A stretch of 64,000 nucleotides of DNA from Planctomycetota bacterium (GTDB lineage Bacteria > Planctomycetota > Phycisphaerae > Phycisphaerales > Phycisphaeraceae). The notes under the pieces were generated by a model that worked only from the letters and a program-made list of their open reading frames with translations, was not told the DNA's origin and made no database searches. Both the position numbers and the translations under genes were made by a program. Numbering within the stretch: the first letter of the stretch is position 1; every line of letters begins with the position of its first letter. Below are positions 27,199 to 36,379 of the stretch, one piece after another. The stretch is taken from positions 3,286,001 to 3,350,000 of the forward strand of contig CP066225.1 of the NCBI GenBank assembly GCA_016350165.1, read 5' to 3'.

Positions 27199-28362
27199 TT
27201 AGGATGTAACGGGTGCTGCGCTGGTGACGCGGAGCATGCGTTCCATGGAGATCTTGGACCAGTGCTGAACAGCTTCTGGAACGATGATCTGGTTGACGAC
27301 TTCGCCTTCAGCAAGTTTGTCCATGGCGTAGAGAAGGTGCGGCATGTCGATGCGGTACATGGTGGTGCAGAGGCACTGACATTCGGAGAGCATGCGAACG
27401 GTGATACCACGCTCTTTGGCTTGATCGCGAAGACGATTGACCAAGTGTACTTCTGTACCGATGGCCCATTTGGAGCCGGGCTCTGCGTTCATGACGGCTT
27501 GGATGATCGCTTCAGTTGAACCTGCGAGATCAGCGGCTTTGACGACGGAGTGGTCACATTCTGGGTGAACCATGACAGTGACATCTGGCCAGTCAGCTTT
27601 GACTTGATCGACGTGCTCAGGACGGAAGAGTTTGTGAACGGAGCAGTGACCTTTCCATAGAAGGAAGGTTGCGCGTTGGATATCTTCTTCGCTGCACTCG
27701 TCGGGATTGTTGGGATCGTAGACGGTCATGTCCTGATCGACATCGAAGCCGAGATCGGCACCGGTGTTGCGGCCTAGGTGTTGGTCGGGGAGGAAAAGGA
27801 TTTTGACGGTTTCGCCTTCGGTGAGTGGTGTGTCGCCACCTGCGAGTGCCCACTTGAGCATCTTTTCTGCATTGGATGAAGTGCATACGGCGCCGCCATG
27901 TTCGCCACAGAAGGCTTTGATTGCGGCTGTGCAGTTCATGTAGCAGATTGGTACGACGCGAACGTTTTGGCCTTTGAGTGCAGCGTGGATGAGTTCCCAA
28001 GCTTCGATGGTTTGTTCGTAGTTGGCCATGTCGGCCATGGAACATCCGGCGGAGAGGTCGGGGAGGATGACGGCGACATCGTCAGGTGTGAGGATGTCGG
28101 CGGACTCGGCCATGAAGTGAACGCCTTCGAAGATGACGTATTTTGAGCCACGTTGGGTGACGGCTTCGGCGGCTAGTTGTGAGAGTTTGAAGCTGTCGCC
28201 TGTGAAGTCGGCGAACTGGATGACGTCGTTTTGTTGATAGTGGTGGCCGAGGATGACGAGATTGTCACCGAGTTCGGCTTTGCGTTTGTTGATGGCGTCG
28301 ACGAGCTGATCGTCGGGCATTTCGGTATATTTTGGCGGCAACGGCCCTTGCCAAAGCATCAT
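27199..28362 (-). CDS. nadA: quinolinate synthase
   Basis: 387 aa. It condenses iminoaspartate with dihydroxyacetone phosphate to quinolinate in de novo NAD synthesis, using an oxygen-sensitive [4Fe-4S] cluster. Visible family features: ILGHHYQ near residue 38, FTGDSFKLS, GCSMADMA (Cys107), VPICYMNCTAAIKAFCGEHGG, LPDQHLGRNT, WKGHCSVH (Cys240), VHPECDHSVV and LSECQCLCTTMYRI (Cys328, 330, 332). GGAG lies 8 bases before the ATG. The aspartate oxidase (nadB) and nadC are not nearby. A TATAAT on the minus strand about 90 bases upstream may be its own promoter. Confidence 0.95.
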   Translation of the reverse strand: MMLWQGPLPPKYTEMPDDQLVDAINKRKAELGDNLVILGHHYQQNDVIQFADFTGDSFKLSQLAAEAVTQRGSKYVIFEGVHFMAESADILTPDDVAVILPDLSAGCSMADMANYEQTIEAWELIHAALKGQNVRVVPICYMNCTAAIKAFCGEHGGAVCTSSNAEKMLKWALAGGDTPLTEGETVKILFLPDQHLGRNTGADLGFDVDQDMTVYDPNNPDECSEEDIQRATFLLWKGHCSVHKLFRPEHVDQVKADWPDVTVMVHPECDHSVVKAADLAGSTEAIIQAVMNAEPGSKWAIGTEVHLVNRLRDQAKERGITVRMLSECQCLCTTMYRIDMPHLLYAMDKLAEGEVVNQIIVPEAVQHWSKISMERMLRVTSAAPVTS

Positions 28363-28449
28363 CGTAGAAGCTCCAAATTGTTGAGTACACAGGCTTTAAT
28401 GCAATCCACGCCCCTGGCAAACCTCACGAGAGGGTGTGCTGAACGATGT

Positions 28450-28455
28450 ATTATA
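28450..28455 (-). promoter_or_regulatory. possible -10 box for nadA
   Basis: A perfect TATAAT on the minus strand (in GCGTATAATAC), about 90 bases before the nadA start. No good -35 box is visible 17 bases upstream, so this is tentative. Confidence 0.3.
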
Positions 28456-28520
28456 CGCCAAGTGGAGAGGGGGCTCATATTGGGGGAAGAGGGGGTGTGT
28501 AAGTTGTGATTGGTGAGCGG

Positions 28521-29549
28521 TTAAGGAATGTAAACTTCAAAGGTGCCGTCGGGGTTTTTCGTGCTTTTAAGGACAGCTTTGCCATCACGCCAGAGGTAGT
28601 TTTTGTCGGGTTCATGGGTTTTGAAAACGAGTGCACCTTCATCAATGTCGAGCTTGAAAATGTGGTCGGGGTATTCAGGAGAGAAATCAGCAGCATCGAG
28701 TGACCATTCGATTGTGCCTGCGTAAATGGTGTCGTCGAGGTTGGTGGTTTCGAAGTGGATTGAGGTTTTAGTTTCGAGCCAAAGCTTGTCGAATTGTTTG
28801 GTGTTGTGGACTTTGTAGATGACACGCGTTTGCTTGGAGATGGGTTCGTGTTTGGATTCATCGTAATCAGTAACGATGGATCGCATGACTTGTTTACCAT
28901 CACGAACGATTTCTAATTGCTTAATGAGTGGTCCTTCTTGCAGGCCAATCCAAAAGGCATATTGGCCGATGTCGCAGTTGATTTGCACGTAGTTATATTC
29001 TTTACTGTCTAATGTACGCTTAGATTCTTCAGTGATGTTGTTGCGGTATTTAGTGAGTATGTGAGGGATATCTTTTTTACCTGATAAAATGTAGCCAAAG
29101 ATATTATTGCCAATGAAAAGGCTGCGGAAAAATTCGGTTTTTGCATCCCGTGAGTTGTTGAAGAACACTATGTTTTGACCGTTGTAAGCACGGTTTGAGC
29201 GAATGAGTTCGTTGTTGAGGTACCAGTAGTGGTCATTGCTATCGGCTTTGGAGAAAGGTATCGTCATGGGTTTTTGTTCAAGGTTTTCCCATTTATACAT
29301 ATGGCCCTCGAATTGATTGTCTTTTGAATAGAGAGTTGCGTTGGTGTAAGTCCATGTGGTGGATGCATCTAGTGTTGTTGATGCGATTTGGTGCATTTCG
29401 AGTTTGCAGTTATTGAGCTTTTCATCACGTTGTTTGTAGTGATTGATGATGAAATCAGTGAGTGTTTGGTCGGCGTGGGTTGATGTCGTGATGTTGCATG
29501 ATGCTATGAGGAGAGCAAAGAATGTGTAGATGTGTTTATGGGTAAACAT
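28521..29549 (-). CDS. exported protein of unknown function
   Basis: 342 aa. It starts with a signal peptide (HIYTFFALLIASCNITTSTHA); the Cys could also be a lipobox cysteine, but the preceding residues IAS fit poorly. AGGTA lies 9 bases before the ATG. The body is rich in aromatic residues and Asn, with many beta strands: WTYTNATLYSKDNQFEGHMYKWENLEQKPMT, YWYLNNELIRSN, LKSTKNPDGTFEVYIP at the end. The layout (signal, helix with HYKQRD, then strands) recalls LolA/LppX-like periplasmic folds, but I recognise no family. It follows the 29632 gene by 82 bases on the same strand and may be co-transcribed with it. Confidence 0.6.
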   Translation of the reverse strand: MFTHKHIYTFFALLIASCNITTSTHADQTLTDFIINHYKQRDEKLNNCKLEMHQIASTTLDASTTWTYTNATLYSKDNQFEGHMYKWENLEQKPMTIPFSKADSNDHYWYLNNELIRSNRAYNGQNIVFFNNSRDAKTEFFRSLFIGNNIFGYILSGKKDIPHILTKYRNNITEESKRTLDSKEYNYVQINCDIGQYAFWIGLQEGPLIKQLEIVRDGKQVMRSIVTDYDESKHEPISKQTRVIYKVHNTKQFDKLWLETKTSIHFETTNLDDTIYAGTIEWSLDAADFSPEYPDHIFKLDIDEGALVFKTHEPDKNYLWRDGKAVLKSTKNPDGTFEVYIP

Positions 29550-29631
29550 TGATTAATACCTGTTAAAATGCGCAAGACATGCCGCGGAGTATGTTGAAGA
29601 TAATGATCGTATTAATACTGTGGTTGATGCG

Positions 29632-31422
29632 TTATTGTTCGTTGGATGATGAGTATTTTTCTTGAGGCTCTGCGTTTCGTCGATGGAAATAGTTGCGTTG
29701 TTCACGTTCCTGCATTTCGGTATATGTGTTGATTTGCTCCGGGAAGAGTTCTGTGAAGATTGCTTTTGGAGGTTGATCGGGATAGGTGAGGTAGATGGTT
29801 GGTTCGAGATCGTAGCCGTAGGAAGCGTAAGGGCCGAAATGTGTGAAGCCCTTTTCGTCGGTGTGGTTTATGCCAAGTGAGTAGACGATGCACCCGGTTT
29901 TGCCACGACGATAGAGGAATGGTGCACCTTGTTTGCTGAAGACGTCGGTGGGGATTTTGTCGAGGTATTGTGGTGTGAGGTCTTGGAGTGATTCTGGGTA
30001 GGTGGAATTAGCAAGTCGATAGCGTTCGAGTGCGATTGCAATGCGTAGGTGGTTTAGTGCATGGTTTGAGGACATGGCTTGGTTTGTGGGCCATGTGTAA
30101 GTGTTGCCGAAATGATTGCTGATAAGGTAAAGGCTTGGTGAGTTGTTGGTGAAGTCATAGCGTGGATAAATTTCGTGATCGGGCCGATTCGATTCTAATT
30201 GTTGAATAGAATTCTGATAATTTGTGAGAGAGTATTTAATATCGAGGTGTTTTATGCCAGTGTAATCCCATAGTACGGTTTGAGCCGGTGAAATGCGACC
30301 TGATACGTATTGCATTGTGTCAGGATCGTGTGCATTGTTGATTATTTCTAAAAAGTAGGCTCGTTCGGTTGCGAGCGTATTGATCATTGATTCACGTGAG
30401 ATTTTACGATCGCATAGATTGTCGAGTTGCTGCAATTGAGCGTCATTGAAGAGATGATTGTTGAGTGCGAGGTCGACTTCTTTGCAAAAATATGATCTGA
30501 TTTCAGTGTTCTCGAACATGCGGCCATAGGAATTGGGCTCGGTTTTATGAAGATCAATTATGTTGCGCATAGCGGTGAGAGTTTTAAGAGCTTCTCCGCT
30601 ATTCTTTAGCTGATTACACAGCCAATGGTAGGTGGCGAGGTAACGCACGGCGTCATTTGTTTTGCGGTAATAATCAAATGTAATGGACGTGTAGCCTGAC
30701 CAATCACCTGGCCAGCGATTACCTGTTAATGTGGGAGGGTTTAAGAGTTTTTGAAGGATTTTATCGGTGTTATTGATAAATGTTTGGACATCATTTGTTA
30801 GTTCTTCAGGTGTTTGGGTGAGCCAAATTTCCGGTGCCTTGCCGAAGTTGGGTAGGTCGAGTTGTGGGCTGTTCTTGAGTTCATCAATGCCGAAGCTATC
30901 GCGGAGCCCGTAGCTGAGTTTGTTTCGATCTTTGATATAAACTTCACCTTGATCAAGAACCCAAACGTTTGAATCCGTATCGGGGTCAAGGTCGTCGTCT
31001 ACTAAATAGCTGGCGTCGTTTCCACCGTTGTTATTGATCATTTCAAGGATTTGCTTGCGTTTGATGTTCCAGTTGGGATCGTACGCGTCAGCATGAACTC
31101 GTTTTAGTTCGGCGTTAAGGTCGTCAAAGATTGGTAAGTAATAATCCGCTGCATTTTTATCTGGAAATTCATAGCGGGTATTAACATCACTGCCTGTAAG
31201 GGGGTGGCCAGCTTCTCTAATCGATGCATAGAGAGATTCTGTTTGATTTTTCAGGTAGGACTGCCAACTGAAGTATGCGATGACGAGTGTTGTGAAGAGA
31301 AAAATAATCGTGATGGCAAATATTTTGATTCGTTTGCTAAAAGTGCGCTTGGTTTTATGCGGTTTGTTGTTTTTATTGTAACGTTCCCACTCTTTTTGCG
31401 CTCGTGCCTGCATGTTTTGCAT
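29632..31422 (-). CDS. membrane-anchored protein with a GspG-like C-terminus, function unknown
   Basis: 596 aa. GGGAG lies 7 bases before the ATG. A basic N-terminal stretch (KTKRTFSKRIK) precedes one membrane helix at about 30-50, so most of the protein lies outside the cytoplasm. The middle is alpha-helical. Near residues 465-520 is LRIAIALERYRLANSTYPESLQDLTPQYLDKIPTDVFSKQGAPFLYRR, a pattern shared with the C-terminal part of type II secretion pseudopilin GspG and with many planctomycete membrane proteins. The prepilin cleavage site of a true pseudopilin is absent. It is divergent from the RnfC-like gene, with 121 bases between the starts. No function is known to me. Confidence 0.6.
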   Translation of the reverse strand: MQNMQARAQKEWERYNKNNKPHKTKRTFSKRIKIFAITIIFLFTTLVIAYFSWQSYLKNQTESLYASIREAGHPLTGSDVNTRYEFPDKNAADYYLPIFDDLNAELKRVHADAYDPNWNIKRKQILEMINNNGGNDASYLVDDDLDPDTDSNVWVLDQGEVYIKDRNKLSYGLRDSFGIDELKNSPQLDLPNFGKAPEIWLTQTPEELTNDVQTFINNTDKILQKLLNPPTLTGNRWPGDWSGYTSITFDYYRKTNDAVRYLATYHWLCNQLKNSGEALKTLTAMRNIIDLHKTEPNSYGRMFENTEIRSYFCKEVDLALNNHLFNDAQLQQLDNLCDRKISRESMINTLATERAYFLEIINNAHDPDTMQYVSGRISPAQTVLWDYTGIKHLDIKYSLTNYQNSIQQLESNRPDHEIYPRYDFTNNSPSLYLISNHFGNTYTWPTNQAMSSNHALNHLRIAIALERYRLANSTYPESLQDLTPQYLDKIPTDVFSKQGAPFLYRRGKTGCIVYSLGINHTDEKGFTHFGPYASYGYDLEPTIYLTYPDQPPKAIFTELFPEQINTYTEMQEREQRNYFHRRNAEPQEKYSSSNEQ

Positions 31423-31543
31423 GAGTTCGCTCCCTCGGAATATGGGGTAGTAATGTTTTAACAGTATACACAGTGATCCTTATTAGATGATAGAAATACT
31501 TATGCTCATTTTCAGATGACGTTTGATCCGATACCATAATGAC

Positions 31544-32989
31544 ATGGCAGGAAAATTACATGGAGGCATGATATTTAACACGGGTAAGCCGTATCCTTGG
31601 CCGGCGTTGCCGCAGTCGCTACCTGCGCAGCCGTTGCGTATGACGTGTCCGAATACGCCTATTGTTTCTGTGGGGCAGGCAGTGGTGGCAGGCCAAAGGT
31701 TGACGGAGCCATTGCACCCGATGTCGCCATGCTTTTTTTCGCCTGTTGCCGGTACGGTTAGTGCGATTACGCCTTGGGAACCAGATGCGCTGTATGAGAA
31801 GAATCACCATCGTGATCCTCATACAAGGAAGCATCCTGCTAAAAAATTGTATGACGTACATATCCATCCCATAGTTGAGGATGATGGTGAAGAAGGGGAG
31901 GGTGAAGGTAAGGGTGTACCAACATCATTGAAGATTGCTGCACCGACGAAGCCTGATGTGAAAGAGTGGTTTGATCATTTAAGAAATTTTGGGCCTTGGC
32001 AACAAGATGAGATTGGTTGTGATCTGATCACGCAATTGGCAGCGTCGTTGCAGGCAAAGGGTAAATTGATCAGACATCTGGTTTGTATTGGTTTGGATGC
32101 GTATTCGCCTTACCCGGATCGTTCGTCGTTATTGATGACTTTTCCGGATGATGCGGTGTTGGGTTTGCAGATTTTGGGGAATTTGTTGGATATCAAGCGG
32201 CCGCGGTTATTGGTGCAGGATAATCCAGATTTGATTGATGTATTGAAGCGGCCATGCAAATCGTTTGATGTGAAGTTGGTTGCAGACTTCAATCGGTATC
32301 CAGCGGCTGATCCGACATTGGTTGCGTATCGACATTGTGGCGAAACGATGTTGACTGCGAATGCTGCGCCGACAGATGGGCGTATGGTGATGGTGACGCC
32401 TTGGACGGTAATACGTATTGCGAGATGGGTGACGCGAAGGCGATTGGATTTGGTGCAGCCTGTGATGATTGCTGAACCTCAAAGAGATAAACATCCACAA
32501 AGACACTATGCGTTTCCGGGTACAGAGATATGTGCGGTGGATCATACGTTGCATGGATGTCCACAACGTCTTGAAGGTAAATTGATCTCAGGTAATCCAA
32601 TGACAGGTTTAACGCTGCATGCGCCGTTGACTGAAAATAAAGGATTGCTGTCGCCGACGATCAGGCATTCAACACAGATGTTGACGATCCTGGCTTCATC
32701 TCATTTTCTGGATTCGACGCCTTGCAATACTTGCGGTTGGTGTACCGATGTATGCCCGACAGGTTTACAACCTGTACATTTGGCTGAATCGATACAAAAC
32801 TTCAATTCTACAAAAGAAAAGTTTTCAAACGTATCCTCAACAAAGCCAACGCAAACGGTTGAGTATCCAAAGCAAATTCAGAAGCAACTTGATTACTGCA
32901 TTGATTGCGGCTTGTGTACACACGTATGTCCAACACATTTGCCGATTGCTCAGACAATACGTGCCGCAATTGCGAAGCAAAAGGGATGA
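31544..32989 (+). CDS. RnfC-like iron-sulfur protein (orphan)
   Basis: About 481 aa. ATG at 31544 is the most natural start (MAGKLHGGM); TTG at 31523 is open in frame. The N-terminus resembles RnfC/NqrA: HGGMIFNTG, VSVGQAVVAGQRLTEPL, then SPVAGTVSAI. The middle has the NADH/FMN-binding-like part and an SLBB-like region. The C-terminus has two ferredoxin motifs, CNTCGWCTDVCPTG and CIDCGLCTHVCPTH, for two [4Fe-4S] clusters. In Rnf complexes RnfC takes electrons from NADH. A low-complexity acidic insertion (VEDDGEEGEGEGKG) sits at about 110-125. No rnfABDEG genes adjoin it on this window, so it may serve a different redox partner. Confidence 0.75.
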   Translation: MAGKLHGGMIFNTGKPYPWPALPQSLPAQPLRMTCPNTPIVSVGQAVVAGQRLTEPLHPMSPCFFSPVAGTVSAITPWEPDALYEKNHHRDPHTRKHPAKKLYDVHIHPIVEDDGEEGEGEGKGVPTSLKIAAPTKPDVKEWFDHLRNFGPWQQDEIGCDLITQLAASLQAKGKLIRHLVCIGLDAYSPYPDRSSLLMTFPDDAVLGLQILGNLLDIKRPRLLVQDNPDLIDVLKRPCKSFDVKLVADFNRYPAADPTLVAYRHCGETMLTANAAPTDGRMVMVTPWTVIRIARWVTRRRLDLVQPVMIAEPQRDKHPQRHYAFPGTEICAVDHTLHGCPQRLEGKLISGNPMTGLTLHAPLTENKGLLSPTIRHSTQMLTILASSHFLDSTPCNTCGWCTDVCPTGLQPVHLAESIQNFNSTKEKFSNVSSTKPTQTVEYPKQIQKQLDYCIDCGLCTHVCPTHLPIAQTIRAAIAKQKG

Positions 32990-33135
32990 GTTGGTGTGCA
33001 GGGGCTAGGGGATGGTTGGCATATCGAAGGGGGTAAAGATCATGCACGAATACTCAGGAATATCGCACGAATGATCTGCGATTTTTCCCTTGACCAGTGA
33101 TTTTGCACTAACTATTGTAACATTATCAGAAAATT

Positions 33136-33152
33136 AAATGTAAATTACATTT
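33136..33152. promoter_or_regulatory. operator-like palindrome before the lyase-like gene
   Basis: AAATGTAA-A-TTACATTT, a perfect 8-bp inverted repeat with one central base, 80 bases before the chosen start of the 33216 gene. A related palindrome, ATGTAAGCTTACAT, lies at 52903-52916 before the radical SAM gene. Likely a repressor or activator site. Confidence 0.45.
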
Positions 33153-33215
33153 TAATCTATGTCACTGTTCTTTATTTCTTTATCTCACTTCAAAACACTA
33201 AGAAAGATGACTGAC

Positions 33216-35099
33216 ATGAGACAAAATCGCATGGTTCTAAAGGTGCAGACGTGGTCTTGCATTGCTTTGTTAATGCTGATGTTGCAGTTTGCAGCAGGGG
33301 GATCAGCGAATGCAAGTGCTCAAGCAGATCAGGTTATTGCAGCGATTCCTAATCGGCAGACGAGCGTCATTAATCGACAGGCGAGTAATCCGTGGCCTAC
33401 GACAGGGTCTTACCGGCATGTTAACTACGCTCTGGGTTCCTACTGGAAAAATCAGAATATTGCTGATGCAGATCAGGGCCTGGTGACATATCGCGATACG
33501 ATTTTCCAAAATGAGTTGGATGATTTCCATTGGCGTGCGTATTTGCTAGAACGCATTTACTTCTTGTATTCGGTTAGAAGTGATGTATTTCCAGGACGCA
33601 TGGGGCCAACAGGTGAACAGGCTGTTTTAGATATGCTTTGGGATTGGGCAAAGCCTAACTGCAAGATAGAGCTTGCAGATACAGAGCGTATATGGTGGAT
33701 ATGGGGGAGTGAAAATCATCACCTGATGGCATGGGCGAGTTTCTGGGGTGCAGCTCATATTTTTAAAGATCATCCAAACTATAAAACCCGAGTCTATGAT
33801 GATGGTTCAACACCAGCTGAGATGGCCGCTGCTTTTGATAAGTTCTTCAAGTTGTACTTCAAAGAGCGTGCGAATAAGGGGTTGATGATTGAAGTCGCAT
33901 CGCCAACATATGCGAAGTATTCATCTAATACGTTATATAACTTTGCAGATTTTGCTGATGATCCAGAACTGAAAGAGCTTGCGAGCAACTTCCTGAATTT
34001 GTACTGGACAGACTGGGCAATCGAACAGATTGATGGTGTACGTGGCGGCAGTCGTCACCGTTGCTATCCCGGTACTTCATCGAATGAAAACAGTAGTGAT
34101 ACAGGTCAATCTTGGATTCACTTTGGCTTAAATAAACGTAGTATCCATCCGGGTGATATGTGTGCAGCGACAACGTTCTGGCGCCCTTCATCTGTTGTTG
34201 TTGATCTTGCTTTAAACTGGGAACAACGCGGTGAGTATGAGATCGTATCACGACGTCCAGGCTTGAATGCTGAAGATCATGTCGCACAATTCCCAACGAC
34301 CGGTATATTCCCCGCAACTGGATCAAGTAAATATACAATTGAGCCACGTGGTGGCGCGTTGCTTCGTTACTCATACTGCACGCCAGATTTTATTATGGGC
34401 ATGAGTATGTTGGAGGCATTACAGTTTGAAGATTGGTCCAAGATCAGCAGCCAAAACCGCTGGAACGGGATTATCTTTGCAGGTCATGATACAGCTCGTG
34501 TTTATACGCAAACACGTAAGCCGTCATCAGGCAGTGCATATAACGTTGAGTGGGGCGTACAGAAAAAAGGTGTCGCGATTATTCAACGTTTGAATACGCA
34601 TGCAAATGCTGTTGATCATATGGTTTACTTTGATAAAGCCTTGTCACGTATTGAAGTTGGTGGTTGGATTTTTGCTGAAGCGCCAGAAGCTTATGTTGCA
34701 GTTCATGCTGTTCAACAAGGCGGCACGTGGGAAGCTGATTCACTTACGCAACATCATCAAAACAAGGGTAAAACGAACCTGGGAGATTGGTATGTGCTTG
34801 CATTCCCAGATTCGCCAATCATTTTTGAGGTTGGTCGCAAGGAAGATTATGTGAGCTTTGGTGCTTTCCAAAGTGAGATTCTTGGCAACCAGTTGTCATG
34901 GACAAATAACTGTGTGAAGTACAAGAGCTCGTCATATGATGTTGAGTTGAGCTTGTATACCGATTACAGCAGCGATCCGGAAGTTGATGGAATGCCTGTC
35001 GACTTTACGCCGCCGTTTACATACAAGAGTCCTTTTATGGATAACTTCAACAAGACGATCAAGTATGATGGCGACGAAGTTGAGTATAAGTTCGAGTAG
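33216..35099 (+). CDS. secreted protein, probably an alpha-toroid polysaccharide lyase-like enzyme
   Basis: About 627 aa. ATG at 33216 is 9 bases after AAGAAAG and gives a clean signal peptide (to about residue 37, ending GGSANASA); starts at 33159 and 33207 are alternatives. The N-terminal half (about 60-330) is helical and rich in Trp/Tyr, with ERIWWIWGSENHHLMAWAS, where a conserved Asn-His-His may be catalytic, and YAKYSSNTLYNFADFADDPELKELA. That layout resembles the (alpha/alpha) toroid of uronate lyases and heparinases. The C-terminal half is beta-rich. I cannot assign a numbered PL or GH family. The DUF1961-like lipoprotein converges from the other side and a PL8 lyase lies 2.6 kb downstream, which supports a carbohydrate role (inference). 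Confidence 0.6.
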   Translation: MRQNRMVLKVQTWSCIALLMLMLQFAAGGSANASAQADQVIAAIPNRQTSVINRQASNPWPTTGSYRHVNYALGSYWKNQNIADADQGLVTYRDTIFQNELDDFHWRAYLLERIYFLYSVRSDVFPGRMGPTGEQAVLDMLWDWAKPNCKIELADTERIWWIWGSENHHLMAWASFWGAAHIFKDHPNYKTRVYDDGSTPAEMAAAFDKFFKLYFKERANKGLMIEVASPTYAKYSSNTLYNFADFADDPELKELASNFLNLYWTDWAIEQIDGVRGGSRHRCYPGTSSNENSSDTGQSWIHFGLNKRSIHPGDMCAATTFWRPSSVVVDLALNWEQRGEYEIVSRRPGLNAEDHVAQFPTTGIFPATGSSKYTIEPRGGALLRYSYCTPDFIMGMSMLEALQFEDWSKISSQNRWNGIIFAGHDTARVYTQTRKPSSGSAYNVEWGVQKKGVAIIQRLNTHANAVDHMVYFDKALSRIEVGGWIFAEAPEAYVAVHAVQQGGTWEADSLTQHHQNKGKTNLGDWYVLAFPDSPIIFEVGRKEDYVSFGAFQSEILGNQLSWTNNCVKYKSSSYDVELSLYTDYSSDPEVDGMPVDFTPPFTYKSPFMDNFNKTIKYDGDEVEYKFE

Positions 35100-35129
35100 C
35101 TTTTATGCAGTAAATGTAAGTTAATTAGA

Positions 35130-35161
35130 CAATGCGCTTCTCTGAGGCGCATTGTTTTTTT
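35130..35161 (+). terminator. terminator of the lyase-like gene
   Basis: CAATGCGC, 9-base loop, GCGCATTG, then seven T, 30 bases past the stop codon. Confidence 0.88.
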
Positions 35162-35164
35162 AGG

Positions 35165-35887
35165 TTATAGGTTTGGGTTACTTGTTTTGATTGTGAGATT
35201 TTTAATTGAGCAGCCAGCTAAGCCGTTGGCGGTGCCGCGTATGCGTAGAGCAATCCTTCCTGCGGTGCCAAGATCATTGCCTTGATAATCCAAAATGGTT
35301 TTTCCATCGACTTTAAGCCAAGCACGATCTTTAACTCGCCCAACTTCAACTTTATGCCATTTGGTTGTCATGACATTGTTGTTGTTTTCGATCAGAACAG
35401 CATCTCTAAAGGTTTGGCTACCTTCGAGTTTCTTTCGGATGAACGGTTTGCGATTATGTGATGCATTATGGAATGCAAAAAAAAGGTTGCGGCTACCTGT
35501 ACGCCACAATGAGATATTACCGTCGTAGTTGATTGGAAGTATTAAATCTTTATCTGAGTCAGACGCTGTGATACCAAGTAATGTAACAAGTACGCTTTGA
35601 TCATTATGAGGTTTGATATCGTATCGCAAGACGACATTGCGAGGGTAGATGGCATTGCTTAAAAGCATTGTGCCTTTTGAGTTTTTTGTTTCAGTCAAGT
35701 GAATTGTGTTATCAGCGGACCAGACTTCGCCAATGCCTAAGAAGGTCCAGTTATTGATAAGTTCTTCAGCATTGATGGATTGAGATTTCACTTCGTTTGA
35801 TTGTGTGGGTTGGTGCGTTGTAGAGATGCAGCCACATGTTATGAGAGAAATAGAAAACAACATTAATAGGGTACAGGCGCGTCGCAT
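35165..35887 (-). CDS. DUF1961-like lipoprotein
   Basis: 240 aa from the ATG at 35887-35885, which has GGAG 6 bases upstream; the longer frame to 36181 is unlikely to be used. A lipoprotein signal is visible (LLMLFSISLITCGC), so it is probably anchored to a membrane. The body is beta-rich and ends with FAFHNASHNRKPFIRKK, KWHKVEVGRVKDRAWLKVDGKTI and GTAGRIALRIRGTANGLAGCSIKNLTI, a concanavalin-like pattern that I associate with DUF1961 proteins. Those occur beside polysaccharide-degrading enzymes. It is convergent with the lyase-like gene, 65 bases apart. Family assignment is from memory of motifs. Confidence 0.6.
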   Translation of the reverse strand: MRRACTLLMLFSISLITCGCISTTHQPTQSNEVKSQSINAEELINNWTFLGIGEVWSADNTIHLTETKNSKGTMLLSNAIYPRNVVLRYDIKPHNDQSVLVTLLGITASDSDKDLILPINYDGNISLWRTGSRNLFFAFHNASHNRKPFIRKKLEGSQTFRDAVLIENNNNVMTTKWHKVEVGRVKDRAWLKVDGKTILDYQGNDLGTAGRIALRIRGTANGLAGCSIKNLTIKTSNPNL

Positions 35888-36379
35888 GAAGAACTCCGTT
35901 GGCAATAAGTGATATCTGTGGGCCGTTGCGATTAGCCATAATAATGGATTAGCAGGGGCTTGAATTTTTTTGAGGTGGTGAAGTGAGTTTACGTAAAAGC
36001 GAATGTGTTTTGGAGGGTCGGATTGGATATGCAGGCGATTTAGGTTGTGAAAAGGCTGGAAATCGTACAAAAATGAGATTTTTTCGAGAATTTTCATTTC
36101 CCCAACATGGGGTGGAAGGCAGTGGGGTGGGCCCGAAATGTTGTGCGGCAGGAGGCTGCAAAAACCGCAAAACCGTGACATTCCATACTTTATAACGGTT
36201 TTGAAGCCGTTTTTTTGTTTTTTATGCGTGTCACAGAGCTTTATAATGCTCTCCCATGTATGCGCAAACGTACCTTGGCATTGCCACTTGCGTATGCAAC
36301 TGATGACGCTCTGATCGGCTGGACGAGCACATCAGTGGAGAGAGATTGATTCAGCCCATCTTCACTATGGAGATACATC
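35888..36379. other. intergenic region upstream of the 36380 gene
   Basis: About 490 bases. It holds a terminator-like hairpin (36194-36216) with no clear gene before it on the plus strand; a 70-aa frame at 35983-36195 ends exactly there but has unconvincing composition and a GTG start. Between 36290 and 36345, CTGATG and CATCAG could close a 5'-leader stem ahead of the 36380 gene. Confidence 0.4.
36194..36216 (+). terminator. terminator-like hairpin
   Basis: AACGG, 8-base loop, CCGTT, then T7. The short stem makes it moderate. It may end an unannotated small transcript. Confidence 0.5.

Noticed and set aside
35983-36195. 70-aa frame ending at a terminator-like hairpin
   Set aside because: GTG start without RBS and odd composition (CCAAGGCKNRK). 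It remains possible that an RNA ends at the hairpin.
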